This document shows positions 52,079-55,968 of a DNA stretch of 55,968 nt, one piece after another. Below the pieces are notes generated by a model that saw nothing but the letters and a program-made list of their open reading frames with translations, searched no databases and was not told the origin of the DNA. A program made the translations under genes and the position numbers. The DNA is taken from NCBI GenBank assembly GCA_002083515.1, contig LWDN01000012.1, positions 67,274 to 123,241 on the forward strand, in the 5' to 3' direction. Numbering within the stretch: the first letter of the stretch is position 1; every line of letters starts with the position of its first letter. The stretch comes from Proteobacteria bacterium HN_bin10 (lineage in GTDB: Bacteria; Pseudomonadota; Alphaproteobacteria; Caulobacterales; Aquidulcibacteraceae).

Positions 52079-53353
52079 ATGGATCAGGCGCGAATTCCCG
52101 ACGACATGGCGCGGGCGCTGGTCACGCCCTCGGCCTACGCGTCCGATACATTGCATGAGACTTATCGCTGGCTGCGCGCCAACAACCCGCTTGGCGCGGC
52201 CGAGGTCGAGGGCTTCGATCCGTTTTGGGTTGTGACCAAGCACGCCGACATTCTGGAGATCAGCCGCAACAATAGCCTCTATCCCTCGGCCGTACGCGGC
52301 ACGACGCTGACCAGCCGCGCGGGCGAAGCCCGCGCTCGCGCCATCACCGGCACGCCGCATCTCGTGCGCTCATTGGTGCAAATGGACGAGCCCGATCACA
52401 TGAAGTACCGGCTGCTGACCCAAGCCTGGTTCACGCCAACCAATGTGCGCAAGCGCGAAGACGATATCCGCGTGCTGGCGCGCCAGGCCGCCGATCATTT
52501 CGCGACGCTGCCCGGACGCTGCGACTTCGTGAAATATGTGGCGTTGCACTACCCGCTGCGCGTGGTCATGAACATCCTCGGCGTGCCGGAGGAAGATTTC
52601 GGGCGTATGCTGCGGCTGACGCAAGAACTCTTCGGCGCCTCCGATCCCGACACCGAACGCTTCAAGGAAGCGCTGAGCGACGAGCAATTCGCGCAATTGC
52701 TGGTTGGCGTCGTGCAGGACTTCACCGACTATTTCGAGAAAATCACCGCCGCGCGCCGCGCCAGTCCGCGCGACGATCTCGCCACGCTTCTGGCCAACGC
52801 AGAGATCGACGGGGCGCCGCTGCCGCCCTTCGAGCGCACTGGATACTACACGATCATCGCCACCGCCGGTCACGACACCACGTCCTCCTCGACTGCCGGG
52901 GCGATGTGGGCCTTGGCTTCCCAGCCTGGTTTGTTCGAACGGGTCAAGGCCGCGCCGGCGCTCATTCCGGCGCTGATTGAAGAGGCCATCCGCTGGACCA
53001 CGCCGGTGAAAACCTTCATGCGCTCTGCGGCGGAGGCGACTGAGCTGCGCGGTCGCGCGATCAAGCAGAACGATTGGCTGATGCTGTGCTATGCGTCGGG
53101 AAATCGAGACGAGGAGGTGTTCCCGAACCCCGATGTGTTCGACATCGATCGCACGCCGAACCGTCAATTGGCGTTCGGCAACGGCGCGCATGTCTGCTTG
53201 GGGCAGCACTTAGCGCGCCTCGAAATGCGCATTCTGTTCGAGGAATTGCTGCCGCGCCTGCGCAGCGTTCGTCTCGATGGCGAGCCGCGCTACAGCGAGA
53301 GCTTCTTCGTCAACGGCCTCAAGGCGCTGCCGATCGCGTTCGAGCTGGCCTAA
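52079..53353 (+). CDS. Cytochrome P450
   Basis: This 424-residue soluble P450 has the I-helix oxygen-binding motif TAGHDTTSSS (about residues 261-270), the ExxR pair in LIEEAIRW, and the haem-cysteine loop FGNGAHVCLGQHLARLEMRILFEELL (Cys at about 373). MDEPDHMKYRLLTQAWFTP is typical of bacterial P450s acting on lipids or steroids. The start at ATG 52079 has a GGAGAG site; the open frame back to 51929 overlaps the divergent M48 start. No ferredoxin partner is adjacent. Confidence 0.92.
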   Translation: MDQARIPDDMARALVTPSAYASDTLHETYRWLRANNPLGAAEVEGFDPFWVVTKHADILEISRNNSLYPSAVRGTTLTSRAGEARARAITGTPHLVRSLVQMDEPDHMKYRLLTQAWFTPTNVRKREDDIRVLARQAADHFATLPGRCDFVKYVALHYPLRVVMNILGVPEEDFGRMLRLTQELFGASDPDTERFKEALSDEQFAQLLVGVVQDFTDYFEKITAARRASPRDDLATLLANAEIDGAPLPPFERTGYYTIIATAGHDTTSSSTAGAMWALASQPGLFERVKAAPALIPALIEEAIRWTTPVKTFMRSAAEATELRGRAIKQNDWLMLCYASGNRDEEVFPNPDVFDIDRTPNRQLAFGNGAHVCLGQHLARLEMRILFEELLPRLRSVRLDGEPRYSESFFVNGLKALPIAFELA

Positions 53354-54552
53354 AGGACGGTGCGATTCTGGATCGTCTGCTTGCTCGCGAGCGAGAAGCG
53401 CGCATCGGGCAGAGCGCCGTTGACGACGAGTTCCGCCATCAGGCGACCGACCTCGGGGCCGTGTTTGAAGCCGTGGCCCGAGCCGCCGCCCAGCAGATAG
53501 GCGCCGTCGAGCGCCGGATGGCGATCGATCAGGAAATCTCCATTCGATGAATTCTCGTATTGGCAGACGCGGAACTCGGTGAACGGGCGGCCCGCCAACG
53601 CTGGAAAGCGGCGTTCGGCAAACGCGCGCAGCAAGGCGGCGCCGTCTTCGGTGATGCGCCGGTCGCCGGTGTCGGGATCGAATTCCGGGCCGTGGGTGTC
53701 GCGCGCGATCTTGAAGCCGCGGCCTTCGAGATTGGGAAAGCCGTAATAGAGATCGCCATTGTTGAAGTCGGCCCAGCCGGGCAGGCGCGTGGCTTCGAAG
53801 GAATCGTCGCCGTCCGGCGGGGCGATGAAGGCGACCTCCTGGCGGGTGACGAAAATGCGCTCGCCCAGCAGATCGGGAAACGCCTTCGGCAGCCACGGCC
53901 CGCACGCCCAGACGATAGCTTCCGAACGTTGCAACACGCCATCGAGCATTACACTATGGCCATCCGCGCCGGGCGTTGCGTGGGCGACGAGGTACGCGCC
54001 GCCAGCCGCAACAAAGCGCGTGGCAAGTTCTTCGACCGCGCGCCGCGCCATCAGTGCGCCGAACTCCGGCTCGAACAGGCCGAACGCGATGCCGTCGAAG
54101 TTCATCTGCGGCCAACGCTGGCGCAGTGTGGCATTGTCCAACTGTTCAAGCGGGAGCCCAAGCCGCTCATGCACGGCGATCGACTCGCGCGCATAGTCGA
54201 TCATCTCTTGGAAGCACATCAGCACGCCGGCCTGATGGAACAACGGCAGAGCCGAGCGGTCCGAGAGCCGCTTCCATTCCACTAGCGAGTCGAGCGCCAT
54301 GCGCGTGTAGATTTCGTCGGCGCCGTAATTGCCGCGCGTCATCCGGCTTTCGCCGCCACTAGAAGCGCGCGCGTTCGCTGGTCCCATCTGGTCAACCAGA
54401 AGCACGCGTTTGCCCAGGCGGCGCAAATGTTCGGCGGTCCATGCGCCAAACACGCCTGCGCCGACGACGACGATCGGCGCCGGCCGCGAGCAGGCGGCGA
54501 GGGGCAGAGCGGCCGTGGCTGCTCCGAGTATGGTTCTGCGTGTCGTGGTCAT
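53350..54552 (-). CDS. FAD-dependent amine oxidase (sarcosine/N-methyltryptophan oxidase-like), Tat-exported
   Basis: This 400-residue protein begins MTTTRRTILGAATAALPLAAC, a twin-arginine signal with a lipobox (LAAC). The FAD fold IVVVGAGVFGAWTAEHLRRLGKRVLLVDQ follows, and near residue 330 there is FRVCQYENSSNGDFLIDRHP. The CxY cysteine corresponds to the covalent flavin site of monomeric sarcosine oxidase. GGGSGHGFKHGPEVGRLMAEL completes the family. It would oxidise a secondary amine at the membrane or in the periplasm. It overlaps the P450 stop by 4 bases, tail to tail. Confidence 0.85.
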   Translation of the reverse strand: MTTTRRTILGAATAALPLAACSRPAPIVVVGAGVFGAWTAEHLRRLGKRVLLVDQMGPANARASSGGESRMTRGNYGADEIYTRMALDSLVEWKRLSDRSALPLFHQAGVLMCFQEMIDYARESIAVHERLGLPLEQLDNATLRQRWPQMNFDGIAFGLFEPEFGALMARRAVEELATRFVAAGGAYLVAHATPGADGHSVMLDGVLQRSEAIVWACGPWLPKAFPDLLGERIFVTRQEVAFIAPPDGDDSFEATRLPGWADFNNGDLYYGFPNLEGRGFKIARDTHGPEFDPDTGDRRITEDGAALLRAFAERRFPALAGRPFTEFRVCQYENSSNGDFLIDRHPALDGAYLLGGGSGHGFKHGPEVGRLMAELVVNGALPDARFSLASKQTIQNRTVL

Positions 54553-54636
54553 GATCCCGCTCCGACGCGAGGTTGCGACGGATGCTCTGAGACTGGCAAG
54601 CGCGTTCGCCTGCCTTGTCGACAGTGTTCCCGGGCT

Positions 54637-54686
54637 GGAGCGCGTGGCCTCCGGCCACGCATGCGCCGCCGGAGGCGGCGCGCTCC
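54637..54686. repeat. Type B palindromic repeat between the oxidase and mrp genes
   Basis: GGAGCGCGTGGCC-TCC-GGCCACGC followed by GCGCCGCC-GGA-GGCGGCGCGCTCC gives two hairpins within a symmetrical frame. It differs from 47755-47803 by compensating changes in the stems (GGGCC to GTGGCC with matching partner), suggesting the structure is conserved. It lies upstream of the oxidase gene and downstream of mrp. Confidence 0.7.
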
Positions 54687-54708
54687 ATATCCCAAGCGCC
54701 GGTCCCTG

Positions 54709-55785
54709 CTACTTCACCCGGATCGCCGGCGCGGGCTTGTTCATGCGCGCCACGTTGCCAAGCGCCGCCGCCGCGACCTCGCGAAAGCGCTGCGAAACCG
54801 GGTGCTGCGGTTGCGTTGCAACAAGAGGCGCGCCGGCGTCGCAGCTTTCACGCAGCGCCACGTCAATCGGAATTTCGCCCAGGAATGGCGCGCCGACTTC
54901 CGCGGCGACGCGCCGGGCGCCGCCTTCACCGAAAATGTGCGTGCGTTTGCCGTCCGGCGTTTCGAAATAGGCCATGTTTTCGATCACGCCGAGCACCGGC
55001 GCGCGCGTCTTTTCGAACATCGCCAATCCGCGCCGCACATCGGCCAACGCCATTTCCTGCGGCGTCGAGACGATCACCGCGCCCGCCAACGGCACGCGCT
55101 GCACCAACGTCACCTGCACGTCGCCGGTTCCGGGCGGCAGATCGAGCAACAGAACGTCGAGATCGCCCCACACCACTTCGTCGAGCATTTGGCGCACCGC
55201 GCTCGTCGCCATCGCGCCGCGCCAGATCATCGGCGAAGCCGGATCGACCAGATAGCCGATCGACATCGTCTTCAGCCCGTGCGCGTCGAGCGGCTCGAGC
55301 AGCTTGTCGTCGCGCATGCGCGGCTTCCTGGCGCCGGTGCCGAGTAAGGTTGGCGCGCTAGGGCCGTAAACATCGAGGTCCAGCAGCCCCGTCTTCATCC
55401 CCAACGAGGCGAAGGCGCAGGCGAGATTAACCGCGACCGTCGACTTGCCGACGCCGCCCTTGGCGCTGGCGACCGCGATGATCTGCTTGACGCCGGCGAC
55501 GCCGGCCGCAGCTTTCGCCGGGCCTGCGTCGGCGGTTAACACCGCGATCACACTGCTCACGCCGGTGACGGCGCGCGCTTCCGCTTCAGCGCGATCGCGC
55601 ACCGGCGCGTACAACTCGGCCACGCCCGCGGGCGCTTCAATGGTGAACGAGACCTTGCCGCCGTCGCGCGCATCTAAGCCCTGCACGCGCCCGGACGTGA
55701 ACAAACCCTTGCCGGTAATAGGGTCGTTGATCGCATCGAGGCGCGCTTTGACGCGCTCGGCCATCTCCGCCAACCGGTTGTTCAT
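54709..55785 (-). CDS. mrp: Mrp/NBP35-type P-loop ATPase, iron-sulfur carrier
   Basis: This 358-residue protein has an N-terminal MIP18-like domain (about residues 1-85). The deviant Walker A ASAKGGVGKSTVAVN (107-120) follows, then LLDLDVYGPSAPTLLG, the Walker B-type LLLDLPPGTGDVQ and VIENMAYFETPDGKRTHIFGEGGARR. It binds and transfers iron-sulfur clusters. The CxxC pair found in many Mrp proteins is absent here (YFETPDGKRTHIF region). Start 55785 has an AAGGA site 8 bases upstream. It is divergent from hflK. Confidence 0.93.
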   Translation of the reverse strand: MNNRLAEMAERVKARLDAINDPITGKGLFTSGRVQGLDARDGGKVSFTIEAPAGVAELYAPVRDRAEAEARAVTGVSSVIAVLTADAGPAKAAAGVAGVKQIIAVASAKGGVGKSTVAVNLACAFASLGMKTGLLDLDVYGPSAPTLLGTGARKPRMRDDKLLEPLDAHGLKTMSIGYLVDPASPMIWRGAMATSAVRQMLDEVVWGDLDVLLLDLPPGTGDVQVTLVQRVPLAGAVIVSTPQEMALADVRRGLAMFEKTRAPVLGVIENMAYFETPDGKRTHIFGEGGARRVAAEVGAPFLGEIPIDVALRESCDAGAPLVATQPQHPVSQRFREVAAAALGNVARMNKPAPAIRVK

Positions 55786-55898
55786 GCTTGATCCTTTAGC
55801 ACAGGGATCACATATCGGCGCGCACGGGAGCCCGGCAAGGCGCCCGTTCGGCGGCCAAGAACGTGGCGCGCGAACCACCAGAAGGGCGAAAACCACCA

Positions 55899-55968
55899 AT
55901 GCCGTGGAACGATCAGTCAGGCGGCCCGCAGGGCGGCGGCCAGGGACCTTGGGGCGGAGGGCCGCGCC
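55899..55968 (+). CDS. hflK: HflK membrane protease regulator, N-terminal fragment
   Basis: Only the first 23 residues are inside the window: MPWNDQSGGPQGGGQGPWGG and a few more. This glycine- and proline-rich start is characteristic of HflK in alphaproteobacteria. HflK with HflC forms a cage around FtsH in the inner membrane. An AAGGGCG ribosome-like site precedes it. The gene runs off the right edge, and the mrp gene lies divergently 113 bases away. Confidence 0.75.
   Translation, partial: MPWNDQSGGPQGGGQGPWGGGPR

Overview
The window looks like chromosomal DNA of a high-GC alphaproteobacterium, probably of the Caulobacterales/Hyphomonadaceae type. This placement is an inference from gene order (ctaD-ctaB-small ORF-ctaG-ctaE-DUF983-SURF1-thrC-M16 peptidase-GNAT), a BamF-like DUF3035 lipoprotein next to lspA, and HflK opposite an Mrp ATPase. 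It contains about 50 protein genes, is densely packed with many ATGA/GTGA overlaps, and shows no rRNA, tRNA, CRISPR array, transposase or phage gene. Both ends cut genes (ctaD at the left, hflK at the right).

Layout. 1-8023 (+): aa3 cytochrome c oxidase and its assembly factors, then threonine synthase, an M16 peptidase and a GNAT acetyltransferase. 8079-11745 (-): nadA-nadB-nadC, de novo NAD synthesis from aspartate. 11961-17000: cell-envelope genes (MltA, an M23 lipoprotein, a CsgG-like/SH3 protein, a trypsin-like protease with three cysteine-rich modules), then GST, FKBP, ArgE and CysQ. 19722-21938 (-): a glutamine-dependent NAD synthetase carrying an N-terminal XRE helix-turn-helix. 22003-26395 (-): a YdbH-YnbE-YdbL intermembrane lipid-transport operon with a small membrane protein. 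26459-28445: an MepM-like endopeptidase and a thioesterase. 28491-43444: an exopolysaccharide cluster (beta-helix protein, three glycosyltransferases, AsnB-like protein, O-antigen ligase, pyruvyl transferase, BY-kinase, initiating sugar transferase, two nucleotide-sugar enzymes). 43600-47755: LspA, BamF-like protein and an M16 peptidase pair. 47887-53353: two acyl-CoA dehydrogenases, an M48-TerB protein and a cytochrome P450. 53350-55968: a Tat-type flavin oxidase, Mrp and the start of hflK.

The most interesting signal is a possible self-contained NAD-homeostasis circuit. The HTH-NadE fusion resembles in principle the enterobacterial NadR, which joins an HTH to NAD enzymes. A 21-bp inverted repeat, TTATGCT-N7-AGCATAA, occurs twice upstream of nadA and once upstream of the HTH-nadE gene. 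At both genes it overlaps the predicted -10 element at exactly the same offset. The simplest model is that NadE is both the last enzyme of the pathway and its own transcriptional regulator, controlling nadABC and itself. This is inferred and untested.

A second notable signal is a palindromic, MITE-like insertion inside the signal peptide of the second M16 gene. It has a 7-bp target duplication and adds exactly 67 codons in frame. Removing it on paper restores a normal signal peptide. Related palindromic repeats of two families sit in several intergenic gaps.
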